A stretch of DNA of 64,000 bases from positions 558,001 through 622,000 of the forward strand of contig NZ_MASW01000007.1 in assembly GCF_003202285.1 (NCBI RefSeq), read 5' to 3'. Below, piece after piece: positions 8,451 to 17,194 of this stretch. Source of the DNA: Prauserella muralis (GTDB taxonomy: Bacteria > Actinomycetota > Actinomycetes > Mycobacteriales > Pseudonocardiaceae). The translations under genes and the position numbers were made by a program. Under the pieces are notes generated by a model that made no database searches, had not been told where the DNA came from, and saw only the letters and a list, made by a program, of their open reading frames with translations. Position 1 is the stretch's first letter. Every line of letters starts with the position of its first letter.

Positions 8451-9002
8451 TCACCACGCGCCGGCAAGCAGGTCCCTGGTCTCCCCCAGCAACTGCGGCA
8501 GCACCTTCGTGTGCCCGACCACCGGCATGAAGTTGGCGTCGCCGCCCCACCTCGGCACGACGTGCTGGTGCAGGTGCGCCGCGATGCCCGCCCCGGCGAT
8601 CACGCCCTGGTTCATGCCGATGTTGAAGCCGTGCGCGCCGGAGACCTCGCGGATCACCCGCATCGCGTGCTGGGTGAACTCGGCGACCTCCGCCGTCTCG
8701 TCGCCGGTGAGCTCGGTGTAGTCGGCGACGTGCCGGTACGGCACCACCATCAGGTGCCCCGGGTTGTACGGGTAGAGGTTGAGCACCGCGTACACCGTCC
8801 GGCCCCTGGCGAGGATCAGCGCCGTCTCGTCGTCGAGATCCACGAGCCTGCAGAACGGGCAACCCTGCGGCTCGTCGCCCTCCGGCTTGTTCTCGCCCTT
8901 GATGTAGGCGAGCCGGTGCGGGGTCCACAGCCGCTGCAGCTGGTCGGCGACCCCGACGCCGTCCTGGGCGACGAGCTCGGGGTCGCGCTCATCGGCCGCC
9001 AA
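8451..9002 (-). CDS. HIT-domain protein (AP4A phosphorylase/hydrolase type)
   Basis: 183 aa. The histidine triad reads [10 protein letters not shown] (His143, 145, 147), with a CPFC cysteine pair at 48-51, the architecture of the mycobacterial diadenosine tetraphosphate phosphorylase Rv2613c. It probably cleaves AP4A, a by-product of aminoacyl-tRNA synthetases, which suits its position directly after thrS. The start is TTG at 9002, supported by GGAGG seven bases upstream. It overlaps the last 14 bp of thrS. The ATG at 8992 is out of frame, so the TTG start is needed for the HIT frame. Confidence 0.87.
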   Translation of the reverse strand: MAADERDPELVAQDGVGVADQLQRLWTPHRLAYIKGENKPEGDEPQGCPFCRLVDLDDETALILARGRTVYAVLNLYPYNPGHLMVVPYRHVADYTELTGDETAEVAEFTQHAMRVIREVSGAHGFNIGMNQGVIAGAGIAAHLHQHVVPRWGGDANFMPVVGHTKVLPQLLGETRDLLAGAW

Positions 9003-11037
9003 CGAGCGCCTCCAGCGCCTCCGCGGTCGGGGAGGCGTTCTCCCTGCGGGTCACCCAGTCGGCGATCGCCTCGACAGCGACGTCCGCCGGCACGCCGTTG
9101 ATCTGGCTGCCGTCGCGGAAGCGGAACGACACCGCGCCCGCCTCGACGTCCTTGCCGCCCGCCAGCAGCAGGAACGGCACCTTCTGCGTGGTGTGCGTGC
9201 GGATCTTCTTCTGCATCCGGTCGTCGCCGGTGTCGACCTCGGCCCGGATTCCCTTGGCACGCAACGCCTTCTCCACTCCGCGCAGGTGCTCGGCGTGCTC
9301 GTCGGCGATGGGGATGCCCACCACCTGCACGGGCGAGAGCCACGCGGGGAACGCGCCGGCGTAGTGCTCGGTGAGCACGCCGAAGAACCGCTCGATCGAG
9401 CCGAACAGCGCGCGGTGGATCACCACCGGCGTCTGCCGGGAGCCGTCCGGCGCGGTGTATTCGAGCTCGAACCGGCGCGGGTGGTTGAAGTCCAGCTGGA
9501 TGGTCGACATCTGCCAGCTGCGGCCGATGGCGTCGCGGGCCTGCACCGAGATCTTCGGGCCGTAGTAGGCGGCGCCGCCGGGGTCGGGCACCAGCTCGAG
9601 ACCGGACTCCTCGGCGGCCTGGCGCAGGGTCGCGGTGGCCTCCTCCCACTCCCAGTCCTCGCCGATGAACTTGCCGGTGTCGCCCCGGGTGGACAGTTCG
9701 AGGTAGAAGTCGGAGAGGCCGTAGTCGGCCAGCAGGTCCAGCACGAAGCGCAGCAGCGAGCGCAGCTCGCCCGGCATCTGCTCCTTGGTGCAGTAGATGT
9801 GCGAGTCGTCCATCGTCAGCCCGCGCACGCGGGTCAGGCCGTGCACCACGCCGGACTTCTCGTACCGGTACACTGTCCCGAACTCGAACAGCCGCAGCGG
9901 CAGCTCCCGGTACGAGCGCCCGCGCGAACGGAAGATCAGGTGGTGCATCGGGCAGTTCATCGCCTTGAGGTAGTAGTCCTCGCCCTCGAACGGGATCGGC
10001 GGGAACATCGTCTCGGCGTAGTACGGCAGATGCCCGGAGGTGTAGAACAGCCCGCTCTTGGTGATGTGCGGGGTGTTGACGAACTCGTAGCCGGACTCCT
10101 CGTGCCTGCGCCGCGAGTAGTTCTCCAGCTCCCGCCGGATGATTCCGCCCTTCGGATGAAAGACGGGCAGGCCGGAACCGATCTCCTCGGGGAAGGAGAA
10201 CAGGTCGAGCTCGGCACCGAGCCTGCGGTGGTCGCGGCGCTCGGCCTCGGCGATCATCTCCAGGTAGGCGTCCTGCGCCTCCGCCGACTCCCACGCCGTG
10301 CCGTAGATGCGCTGCAGCTGCGGGTTCTTCTCGTCGCCGCGCCAGTACGCGGCGGCCACCCGCATCAGCTTGAACGCGGGGATGTGTTTGGTGGTGGGCA
10401 CGTGCGGGCCGCGGCACAGGTCGCTCCACACGCGCTCCTTGGTGCGCGGGTCGAGGTTGTCGTAGATGGTCAGCTCGCCGGCGCCGACCTCCATCACCTC
10501 GGAGGTGTCGATACCGTCGCCGTCCGAATCGGACTTGAGATCGACCAGCTCCAGCTTGAACGGCTCGTCGGCGAGCTCCTGCCGGGCGGCCTCCACCGAC
10601 TCGACAACCCGGCGGGAGAACTGCTGCGAGCCCTTGATGATCTGCTTCATGCGCTTCTCGAGCGCCTGCAGGTCCTCCGGGGTGAACGGCCGGTCGACGG
10701 CGAAGTCGTAGTAGAAGCCGTCCTTCACCGGCGGGCCGATGCCGAGCTTGGCCTCCGGGAACTGCTGCTGCACCGCCTGGGCCAGCACGTGCGCCGCCGA
10801 GTGGCGGATGACGCTGCGGCCGTCCTCGCTGGCGGCGGCGACGGGCTCGACCTCGACGTCGGAGTCCGGCGCCCAGGCGAGGTCGCGCAGGTTGCCGTCC
10901 GGGTCGCGGACGACCACGATCGCGTCGGCGCCCTTGGCGGGCAGCCCGGCCTCGCGCACCGCCGCGCCCGCCGTAGTGCCTGCCGGCACCACCACACGTG
11001 CGGCGGGTACGGCCGGGGCGAACGACGACTGGGACAC
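8989..11037 (-). CDS. thrS: Threonyl-tRNA synthetase (full length)
   Basis: 682 aa, GTG start at 11037 preceded by GAGGGAG. A TTG at 11052 is in frame but lies upstream of that ribosome-binding site. Domain order: short TGS region (about 10-75), editing domain with HSAAHVLA (about 95-102) and the distal zinc/editing motif, class II catalytic core ([19 protein letters not shown] region, IHRALFGS), and a C-terminal anticodon-binding domain. It charges tRNA-Thr and clears mischarged Ser-tRNA-Thr. It heads the thrS-HIT-pgsA-pimA neighbourhood conserved in mycobacteria. A second, editing-less ThrRS gene lies at 48307-49545. Confidence 0.95.
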   Translation of the reverse strand: MSQSSFAPAVPAARVVVPAGTTAGAAVREAGLPAKGADAIVVVRDPDGNLRDLAWAPDSDVEVEPVAAASEDGRSVIRHSAAHVLAQAVQQQFPEAKLGIGPPVKDGFYYDFAVDRPFTPEDLQALEKRMKQIIKGSQQFSRRVVESVEAARQELADEPFKLELVDLKSDSDGDGIDTSEVMEVGAGELTIYDNLDPRTKERVWSDLCRGPHVPTTKHIPAFKLMRVAAAYWRGDEKNPQLQRIYGTAWESAEAQDAYLEMIAEAERRDHRRLGAELDLFSFPEEIGSGLPVFHPKGGIIRRELENYSRRRHEESGYEFVNTPHITKSGLFYTSGHLPYYAETMFPPIPFEGEDYYLKAMNCPMHHLIFRSRGRSYRELPLRLFEFGTVYRYEKSGVVHGLTRVRGLTMDDSHIYCTKEQMPGELRSLLRFVLDLLADYGLSDFYLELSTRGDTGKFIGEDWEWEEATATLRQAAEESGLELVPDPGGAAYYGPKISVQARDAIGRSWQMSTIQLDFNHPRRFELEYTAPDGSRQTPVVIHRALFGSIERFFGVLTEHYAGAFPAWLSPVQVVGIPIADEHAEHLRGVEKALRAKGIRAEVDTGDDRMQKKIRTHTTQKVPFLLLAGGKDVEAGAVSFRFRDGSQINGVPADVAVEAIADWVTRRENASPTAEALEALVGGR

Positions 11038-11122
11038 GGTGGACTCCCTCAACGCATGAACACGTGCACTGACGCCTTCGATGCTATCCGCCGCCGTCTC
11101 ACCCGGTGCGCGTCAGGCCCGG

Positions 11123-11734
11123 TCAGGCCGTCACGGCGATCTCCTCGTAGCCGAGTCGCGGCAGCCGGGTCAGCCACGCGTTCTCGCCCGGCTTGCCGAT
11201 GTTGACCACGACCAGGCTCTTCCACGACGTGCCCGCGAAGAACTCGGCGTCCACGCCGTCGGCGTCGAAGCCGGTCATCGGGCCCGCGGCGAGGCCGGCC
11301 GCGCGCACCCCGAGGATGAAGTAGCCGATCTGCAGGCTCGCGTTGAGCGTCGCGGTCCGCTCGCGCCCCGCCTCGTCGGCGAAGAAGCTCTTGGCGTCCG
11401 GGTTGTGCGGGAAGACCTTCGGCAGGTTCTCGTGGAAGTCGACGTCGGCGGCGAGCACGACGTTGAGCGGCGCGGAGCGCGTCTTGTCCCGGTTGCCCTC
11501 GGCCATGTGCGGCAGCAGCCGCTCCTTGCCCTCCGCGGAGCGCACCACCAGCGCACGCAGCGGCTGGGTGTTCATCGAGGTCGGACCCCACTTGACGAGG
11601 TCGTAGATCGCCCGGAGCTGCTCGTCGCCCACCGGCTCGGAGCTGAAGGTGTTCGCCGTGCGCGCTTCGCGGAACAGCAGGTCCTGCGCGGTTTCGGACA
11701 GGACGAGCTCGTCCTGGAAAAGCTGCGATGTCAT
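11123..11734 (-). CDS. Nitroreductase-family protein, RutE/HadB-like
   Basis: 203 aa. The sequence has the flavin-dependent nitroreductase fold of the RutE (malonic semialdehyde reductase) subgroup: ARTANTFSSEPV, YDLVKWGPTSMNTQPLRALV and the C-terminal VNIGKPGENAWLTRLPRL. It would use FMN and NAD(P)H to reduce an aldehyde, enone or nitro compound; the substrate cannot be told from sequence. No other rut genes are nearby, so pyrimidine catabolism is not supported by context. The gene stands alone, with inverted repeats upstream that may be regulator sites. Confidence 0.82.
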   Translation of the reverse strand: MTSQLFQDELVLSETAQDLLFREARTANTFSSEPVGDEQLRAIYDLVKWGPTSMNTQPLRALVVRSAEGKERLLPHMAEGNRDKTRSAPLNVVLAADVDFHENLPKVFPHNPDAKSFFADEAGRERTATLNASLQIGYFILGVRAAGLAAGPMTGFDADGVDAEFFAGTSWKSLVVVNIGKPGENAWLTRLPRLGYEEIAVTA

Positions 11735-11772
11735 GGCGTGGCTCCCTTTCCGTCGTGGGGTGATCCGCCCGC

Positions 11773-11826
11773 GTCAACCTTGTTGAGCGCTTGACTATTT
11801 CCCACGACGGCAGTGAGCTAGCTCAC
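11773..11826. promoter_or_regulatory. Inverted repeats upstream of the nitroreductase gene
   Basis: Two symmetrical elements lie 40-90 bp upstream of the nitroreductase start. The first is GTCAA-N13-TTGAC (11773-11795), containing AGCGCT. The second is the perfect 14-bp palindrome GTGAGCTAGCTCAC (11813-11826). Either could be an operator; no cognate regulator gene is adjacent. Confidence 0.4.
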
Positions 11827-11847
11827 CGCCACCCTGCGTACCCAAAG

Positions 11848-11930
11848 CTCCCCAATGCCACATTTGTAGCGTTGAGCGCTACGAATGCCGCATTGGGGAA
11901 GTTGAGCGCTACCAATGCCACATTGGGGAG
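11848..11930. repeat. 30-bp tandem repeat with an inverted partial copy
   Basis: Two directly repeated 30-bp units occupy 11871-11900 and 11901-11930. Both begin GTTGAGCGCTAC and end CATTGGGGA, and they differ at three positions. A 23-bp inverted copy (11848-11870) matches the end of unit two at 19 of 23 positions, so the RNA could fold into a long hairpin. The array lies between the end of the glycosylphosphotransferase gene and the nitroreductase promoter. It resembles a dispersed intergenic repeat rather than a gene. Confidence 0.75.
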
Positions 11931-11939
11931 ATGCCGGTG

Positions 11940-13448
11940 CTAGTAGGCGCCGCGGCCGACGAGTACCGCGCGCAGCGTCTTCCAGAGGATCGCCATGTCG
12001 AGGGCCAGCGACCAGTCCTCGACGTAGCGCAGGTCGAGGCGCACGCTCTCCTCCCACGACAGCTCACTGCGCCCGCTCACCTGCCACAGCCCGGTCAGTC
12101 CCGGCTTCACGAGCAGCCGCCGGTGCACCTCCGGCGCGTACTGCTCGGTCTCCTCCGGCAGCGGTGGTCTGGGGCCGACCAGCGACATCTGCCCGCGCAG
12201 GACGTTGAACAGCTGGGGCAGCTCGTCCAGCGAGTACCGGCGCAGCAAGGCACCCACCCGCGTCACCCGCGGATCGTGGCGCAGCTTGAACAACGGCCCC
12301 GCTCCGTCGTTGCCGGAGAGCAGCGTGTCCCGCACCGCGTGTGCGTTGGGCACCATCGTCCGGAACTTGAGCATCGTGAAGCTGTCACCGTCGCGCCCGA
12401 CCCGTTGCTGCCGGTAGATGATCGGCCCCCGGTCGCCGAGCTTGATCGCGGCGGCGATCGTAAGCATCACCGGCGAGGCGAACAGCAGCAGCAGCCCGGC
12501 ACCGACCCGGTCCACGACCTCCTTGACCACGCGGCGCACGCCGGTGAACGCGGGCGCGGTGACCCGCAGCAGCGGCATGCCGAACACACCGGAGACGTTG
12601 AGCCGCGGTCCCGCGACCTCCATGAGCACCGGAGCGACGACGAGCTCGGCCGAGGTCCCCTCCAGGTCCCATGCCAGCTGCTGCAGGCTGCGGGGGGTCC
12701 AGTGCTGGTCGGCGGTGACGGCGACGACGCGATAACCGCCACGGCGCACCTGGTCGGCGAGCTGCTCCAGGGTGCCCACCACTGGCACACCCAGCACCTC
12801 GCCGTGTTCGGCCGAGCCCGCGGGGATGCACACGGCCTCCACCCGCCACCCGACGTGCGAGGCGCTTCTGGTGCGCTCGATGAGGTCGGCCACGGTCTCC
12901 GGGTGGCCGGCGGCCATCACGGGCAGCAGGCACTGACCGTCACGCCGGGCGCGGTGCAGCAGCCGCCGCAGCGTGTAGCGCGTGGGGAAGATCACAGCGG
13001 CGACGGAGGGGACGACGTAGAAGACCCACGGCCGCACCTCGAGCGCACCGGCGAGCAGGCCGCCGAGCGCCACGAAGACGGCCGCCACCAGCAGGCCCTG
13101 CCCGACGCGGCGGTACTCCTCGGTGCCCTCGCCGAGACCGGCCCGGTTCCACGCCCGGCACAGCGGCAACGCGATGAGGACGGCGGCCGTGGTGCCGAGC
13201 GCGTGCGGCTCGTCGATACGGCCGGGGCCTCCGATCAGGACGGTGCTGACCAGGACCACGAACAGGGTGGCGAGCACGTCGCCGGCCACGACCCAGGCCC
13301 GGTATCTCCGCTCCCAGACCATCGTGGGACTGACCGCGGACGGCCTGCCTGCGCCGTCGACGACACTCAGCGCACGGGATGCGGACCGCCTCCCCGGCGC
13401 GGGCAGCCCGCGCTCCGGTCGCGATGGCGGCCACACCGACTCGTCCAT
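11940..13448 (-). CDS. Polyprenyl glycosylphosphotransferase (exopolysaccharide priming enzyme)
   Basis: 502 aa. The N-terminal half has four or five membrane helices (about 50-160), then a cytoplasmic CoA-binding-like region. The C-terminal sugar-transferase domain (about 300-502) has the signatures GDRGPIIYRQQRVGRDG, FTMLKFRTM, SLDELPQLFNVLRGQMSLVG and GPRPPLPEE. It would move a sugar phosphate from a nucleotide sugar to undecaprenyl phosphate, the first membrane step of a surface polysaccharide. The ATG at 13448 has GGGAGG just upstream; the longer open frame above it is not protein-like. No glycosyltransferase cluster is adjacent, so it acts on a pathway encoded elsewhere or is an orphan. 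Confidence 0.88.
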   Translation of the reverse strand: MDESVWPPSRPERGLPAPGRRSASRALSVVDGAGRPSAVSPTMVWERRYRAWVVAGDVLATLFVVLVSTVLIGGPGRIDEPHALGTTAAVLIALPLCRAWNRAGLGEGTEEYRRVGQGLLVAAVFVALGGLLAGALEVRPWVFYVVPSVAAVIFPTRYTLRRLLHRARRDGQCLLPVMAAGHPETVADLIERTRSASHVGWRVEAVCIPAGSAEHGEVLGVPVVGTLEQLADQVRRGGYRVVAVTADQHWTPRSLQQLAWDLEGTSAELVVAPVLMEVAGPRLNVSGVFGMPLLRVTAPAFTGVRRVVKEVVDRVGAGLLLLFASPVMLTIAAAIKLGDRGPIIYRQQRVGRDGDSFTMLKFRTMVPNAHAVRDTLLSGNDGAGPLFKLRHDPRVTRVGALLRRYSLDELPQLFNVLRGQMSLVGPRPPLPEETEQYAPEVHRRLLVKPGLTGLWQVSGRSELSWEESVRLDLRYVEDWSLALDMAILWKTLRAVLVGRGAY

Positions 13449-13926
13449 GAAGCCTCCCGCGTCGCCGTGGCCTGTGGAGGTGATCAGCGCGGGACCGACG
13501 CGTCGATGACTCCACAGAGTAACCAAACAGGTTACACAATCCGTAATCAATCGAAGAGTTCTGGCGGTGGTATCGGTCACGCTCAGAACGTTGTTACAAG
13601 GACTTGCCCGGATGGCCCGCCTTTCAGGCGACCGCCGATACGAGGGTCGCATCACGTAAGCGTCACGAAGCGTGATCATGGGTACAGGGCAACCAACTAC
13701 CTAAAGTAGTCAGTTGATCAATGACATGCCGCGGCGAACAGCCGCGGACCGCCCGCAGGCGTCGGCGGGCGCGTGGCCGGATCATCCACAGTGGACCAGG
13801 GGGCTATCACGGAGCGTGTCCGCGCCCTGACGGGCCGGCCAGCGGCGCTGTGGCGTGGTTCACGGCCGGGGAATCCCGCGGGCCCGGCAGTGGTTGACCC
13901 ATCCGGAGACCGGGCATGGCATGAGA
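13449..13926. other. Long intergenic region upstream of the glycosylphosphotransferase
   Basis: No convincing gene is seen in this stretch. It is less GC-rich than its surroundings between about 13520 and 13720. It contains the palindrome GTAACC-AAACA-GGTTAC (13519-13535), and a further GTTACA copy at about 13594 within an AT-richer segment, so it probably holds the promoter of the glycosylphosphotransferase gene. Confidence 0.5.
13519..13535. promoter_or_regulatory. Palindrome GTAACC-N5-GGTTAC
   Basis: A perfect 6+6 inverted repeat with a 5-nt spacer lies 71-87 bp upstream of the glycosylphosphotransferase start. Its size suits a dimeric regulator. GTAAC-type half-sites are reported for response regulators such as MtrA in actinobacteria, but the assignment here is only a suggestion. 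Confidence 0.4.
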
Positions 13927-13952
13927 AAAGGCCCGGCGATCGCCGGGCCTTT
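13927..13952 (-). terminator. Terminator of tRNA-Val(CAC)
   Basis: A 26-bp perfect palindrome, AAAGGCCCGGCG-AT-CGCCGGGCCTTT, lies 31 bp past the 3' end of the minus-strand tRNA-Val. Read on the minus strand it gives a GC-rich hairpin ending in TTT. Confidence 0.8.
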
Positions 13953-13982
13953 CGGTGGAACTCGCTGCCGCCAGGCGGCGGC

Positions 13983-14057
13983 TGGTGGGCGATACTGGGA
14001 TCGAACCAGTGACCTCTTCGGTGTGAACGAAGCGCTCTCCCGCTGAGCTAATCGCCC
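13983..14057 (-). tRNA. tRNA-Val (anticodon CAC), CCA encoded
   Basis: The minus strand folds as a complete cloverleaf. The acceptor stem GGGCGAT pairs with ATCGCCC, the D-arm is TAGCTCAGCGGGAGAGC, and the anticodon loop TTCACAC is flanked by CTTCG and CGAAG. The T-arm is GGTTCGATCC and the discriminator is A, followed by an encoded CCA (13983-13985). Apart from the anticodon arm and one acceptor pair it matches the Val(GAC) tRNA at 15199-15273. Confidence 0.95.
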
Positions 14058-14458
14058 CCTCGCGGTGTGGAAGACACACTACCCGACGCCTTTCGGCGCC
14101 CGGCAAACGGGTGGTCCCTCGCCGCGCACGGACCGCGTATTCGCTGGCACGGAGCGTAGAAACGCCAGCTAGCGGCTACCCCCTCAGGGACAGGGTCCGC
14201 GGAAGGGACGGAGGTCACCTGCAACATTCGCGCGACGGTTCTATCGCCCGAGCGTTAAACCGAGCAGTATGTACGCGTGAACGATCACCGGGTCACGCGC
14301 GGAGGTCGATAAGCCGAGAGTGATGATGAGACCGAGAGGGCGCTCGAGCCACACGACAGTGTGATCTGAGCGGAACCGGCGAGCGAGCCGGAGCCCCGGC
14401 ACGTCTCACCGTCGACGCTCGGTCAAAGCGGCCGGGAAGGGAGCAGAAGGGTAAGACG
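14058..14458. other. Intergenic region upstream of ssgB
   Basis: No gene is evident between tRNA-Val(CAC) and ssgB. The stretch separates two divergent units, so it should contain both promoters. The last 20 bases carry a purine-rich GGGAAGGGAGCAGAAGGG that serves ssgB as ribosome-binding site. Confidence 0.5.
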
Positions 14459-14884
14459 ATGCGAAACGATCACGTGACGCTCCGGTCGACAGCGGTCTTC
14501 GACCTGCTGGCACCGCGAACGCCTCCCGTTCCGGTGAAGGTGGAGCTGCGCTACGACACCCGGGACCCCTACGCCGTGGTCGCGGCGTTTCGCACCGGCC
14601 GGGCCGGCTGGGTGGAGTGGGTCTACGCGCGTGACCTCCTCGCCGACGGCCTGCTCGCCGAGGCCGGCGACGGCGACGTGCGGATCCGCCCGTCGGTCGA
14701 CGACCCCGAGTCGGTGCTGATCGAGCTGAACTCCCCGTCGGGGCACGCCATGTTCGAGGCCTCCGCGCAGGAGCTGGCCGACTTCCTCGACCGGACCTAC
14801 GACGTCGTGCTGCCCGGCAACGAGCACCTGTGGGTCGACGTGGACGACGCGCTGACGCACCTCATCCCGAACGATCTGAGCTGA
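14459..14884 (+). CDS. ssgB: SsgB-type sporulation and cell-division regulator
   Basis: 141 aa, the standard length for SsgA-like proteins. It opens MRNDHVTLRSTAVFDLLAPR, closely resembling SsgB, and continues with VKVELRYDTRDPYAVVAAF, VEWVYARDLLADGL and the LDRTYDVVLPGNE tail. In Streptomyces SsgB recruits FtsZ to future septum sites during sporulation. It is the SsgA-like member most widely conserved in morphologically complex actinobacteria, including those that form few spores. The gene is flanked by tRNA genes on both sides and has no protein-coding partner in its unit. Confidence 0.9.
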   Translation: MRNDHVTLRSTAVFDLLAPRTPPVPVKVELRYDTRDPYAVVAAFRTGRAGWVEWVYARDLLADGLLAEAGDGDVRIRPSVDDPESVLIELNSPSGHAMFEASAQELADFLDRTYDVVLPGNEHLWVDVDDALTHLIPNDLS

Positions 14885-14996
14885 TCAGGAGAGCGGGCCA
14901 GGCAATGGACACCCCCCGTGCACGCACTGTTCCGGCTGTCCGATACAGTGCTGAGCACACCGCGATGACGGGTCGAAAGACGCGGAGTCGGGGAAT

Positions 14997-15069
14997 GCGG
15001 ACGTAGCGCAGCTGGTAGCGCATCACCTTGCCAAGGTGAGGGTCGCGGGTTCGAGTCCCGTCGTCCGCT
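14997..15069 (+). tRNA. tRNA-Gly (anticodon GCC)
   Basis: A 73-nt cloverleaf. The acceptor stem is GCGGACG/CGTCCGC with discriminator T. The anticodon loop TTGCCAA is closed by TCACC/GGTGA, and the T-arm is GGGTTCGAGTCCC. CCA is not encoded. It is first in a Gly-Cys-Val cluster. Confidence 0.95.
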
Positions 15070-15125
15070 CGACTGCGGCGGGCATTCCGCAGTTGGATCA
15101 GGCAGCTGCCCGATCCACACAACGC

Positions 15126-15197
15126 GGCGGAGTGGCCGAGTGGTTCAGGCAAGGGCCTGCAAAGCCCTGTACACGGGTTCGATTCCCGTCTCCGCCT
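15126..15197 (+). tRNA. tRNA-Cys (anticodon GCA)
   Basis: A 72-nt cloverleaf. The acceptor stem is GGCGGAG/CTCCGCC, and discriminator T is the identity base of tRNA-Cys. The anticodon loop CTGCAAA is closed by AGGGC/GCCCT, and the T-arm is CGGGTTCGATTCCCG. CCA is not encoded. Confidence 0.95.
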
Positions 15198-15198
15198 C

Positions 15199-15273
15199 GC
15201 GCGATTAGCTCAGCGGGAGAGCGCTACCTTGACACGGTAGAGGTCACTGGTTCGATCCCAGTATCGCGCACCA
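15199..15273 (+). tRNA. tRNA-Val (anticodon GAC), CCA encoded
   Basis: It begins one base after tRNA-Cys. The acceptor stem is GCGCGAT/ATCGCGC and the discriminator is A, followed by CCA. The anticodon loop TTGACAC is closed by CTACC/GGTAG. It is the last gene of the cluster, and the accessory DNA begins just after its terminator. Confidence 0.95.
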
Positions 15274-15291
15274 CCTGTTTTCCCAGGTCAA

Positions 15292-15324
15292 AACCCCCAA
15301 CGGTGAACATCACCGGTGGGGGTT
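15292..15324 (+). terminator. Terminator of the Gly-Cys-Val tRNA cluster
   Basis: AACCCCCA...CGGTG-AACAT-CACCG...TGGGGGTT forms a 13-bp interrupted stem 19 nt after the tRNA-Val CCA end, followed by a T-containing tail. Confidence 0.8.
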
Positions 15325-15401
15325 CTGTCGTTGCTGGGAGGCAAAATGGGAGACGTTGATCTTGCCTTACTGTGTTCACGTCATCTGTGTTCACCTATGG
15401 G

Positions 15402-16741
15402 CTATGCCCACGCCTTCCACTCGTCACTGAACGACTGCCATGGATGCCGTCCGGAGTCGTGGTGGTTCATCAGCTGTGCGACGCCTTCAGCCCACATCGG
15501 GAGGTCTGCCAACTCGAGCAGTAGCCGACGCTGCATCTCAGCCCAACGCAGCTCCATGGTTCGAGTGCCGCGGTTGGCGCGAAGCACGACCTCGTGCGGC
15601 TGGATGGTGTCCTGATCGCGAGGAAGTACCCACTTCGCGGTGAGACCGACATCGTCCAGCGCTGCCAGCAGCGGCTCGCTGGACATCGTCACGAAGTACA
15701 TGGCGTAGTCGGTGATCAGCCGCGCGCACACCGCGGGTGCAAGGGGGATAGATCGACCACGGAGGCATCGTTGGCGAGCGCGCCACGAGGTCATCGCTGC
15801 GCGCAAAGACCAGGTGCCCGCCATCAAGGGATGCGAGCCCGTTTGACGGCCTGGAGATGTTCGGCGGCCGTCCGGTCGATGAGTTCGCCTGCTGACCACA
15901 GGTCGTAACCGTGGACGATGTCGGTCGCCACGAGTGCCCGGCCGCCTGGAACCTTTATCCCTTGGACGCCACGGTCGTGGGCGCGATCGAAGGCTGTTCC
16001 CAACAGATGGAGATGCGTCTTGTACGGGATGTTGAGCGGCACCAGTCGGCCGGGAAGATCGCCGGGTAACGGCCCACCGGAGCGGATCGCTTCCTCGGCC
16101 ATCCGCTGGCGGCGCAGTTGCCGCGACACAGTGCAGCTGGGATTGGACTTGATCTCGTGCAGATACGCCTCGTATTCGTTGCCGATCTCCCTGAACGAGG
16201 TGGCGTCGCCGATGGTCAAGCACGAGGTGAGGTCGTGAAGCAGGACGAACCGACCTTCGTCACGCCACCAGTTGATCACGAACTCGCGTTCGGCGACCAA
16301 GCCCTTCTTTCCGGCCATCGGGCCAGGGTGCTGATTCCGGGAGAGTGCGATGATGACGCGCCGGTCGTAGCTGAACACCCGCCAGGCCAGACCGTCAGCG
16401 ACCGACCGCAGCTGACGGTCGACTCGCTCACAGACATCCGCTTCCAGATCCCAGGTCTCAGGGCTGGTCACCGGGTCGGTGGACCTCAGATCGGGGGCGT
16501 CGGCTGGCACGGCTTTGCCTTGCCGAAGCAGCTTCGCAACGCGCCGACACCCTGCTCGATGTTCTTGGACCTCCAACACTCGCGCGAGCAGATCTTGCTG
16601 GAAGTTGTAGAAGTCCTCGGCACTCCGACATTGCCGCAACGCGGTGATCAGCCGGACCAGGGTGCCGACGCCGTCCTGATGAATCGGGTGTCGGAAGATC
16701 CGGTTCGTTCGTTCGAGCGGCATGTCGTTGAGCAGCGGCAT
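15402..16741 (-). pseudogene. Frameshifted accessory gene of unknown function (possible nuclease fold)
   Basis: Two minus-strand frames (16741-15824, 305 aa; 15824-15402, 140 aa) join as one protein of roughly 445 aa only if three frameshifts between about 15850 and 15740 are allowed. In that interval protein-like stretches appear in turn in different frames: LQAVKRARI, then SLDGGHLVFARSDDLVA, then LANDASVVDLSPL, then APAVCARLITDYAMYFVTM. A TGATG overlap at 15822-15826 also permits reading it as two coupled genes, but then the start of the second protein is poor. The segment GDATSF...YLHEIKSN resembles a D...ExK nuclease core; this is tentative. Codon use and GC content are lower than in neighbouring core genes. 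Its place beside a tRNA cluster suggests acquisition. Confidence 0.6.
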
Positions 16742-17194
16742 CTACGCAGCTTCTCACGACACCGCCGAATGCCAGATCAATCAGCGGGCCAGCCGCTCGC
16801 CAGGTCGACCGAAAAGCCGTGAAACAGGGAGAATGGCACCGCATCCTGCGTCCACCAGTCGATCATCAAGCGGACTGGTAAATGCCGACCTGGAAAAAAG
16901 CGACGGAGTTGACGGGTGGGTCGCGATCCCCCTTGATGCTGAAGTACCTATGGGCGGGACTCTCGTGAATAGTCTGACCAGCGAGTTCGGTGCGAGACGC
17001 AGATCTTCGTCCGGCTGGTTGAACGGACCTCACCTCCTGACAAGTCGCGTATTTTGAAATCTTTCGCAGTGACGCACCGTTGGTTGGGCATCCCCAGTCG
17101 ACGCTCGCAAGGGCCGCGAAGCCGCACGCGGTTCCGGCAGAAATCCAGTCCCGTTGAGGCCAGTACATCGAGGGCCCTTCGGCTAGGTGATGAC
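16742..17194. other. Gene-poor junction between accessory segments
   Basis: No convincing coding frame is seen; the longest minus-strand frame (16866-17198) has no recognisable features. Base composition is lower in GC than the flanks. It probably holds decayed sequence between the frameshifted gene and the catabolic operon. Confidence 0.5.

Noticed and set aside
9193-11205. 670-codon plus-strand ORF antisense to thrS, and similar long antisense ORFs elsewhere (for example 34359-37433 and 61910-63958)
   Set aside because: They run opposite to, or in other frames of, well-supported genes, are rich in Arg, Pro and His, and are typical of high-GC shadow frames.
11871-11930. CRISPR array
   Set aside because: The 30-bp units are directly abutting with no spacers, and no cas genes are present.
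15371-15394. Similarity between 15371-15394 and 28902-28924 (two GTGTTCAC-like words separated by CATCT) as a shared mobile-element end
   Set aside because: About 20 of 23 bases agree, but there is no matching flank, inverted repeat or element structure at either place, and short matches of this kind can occur by chance.
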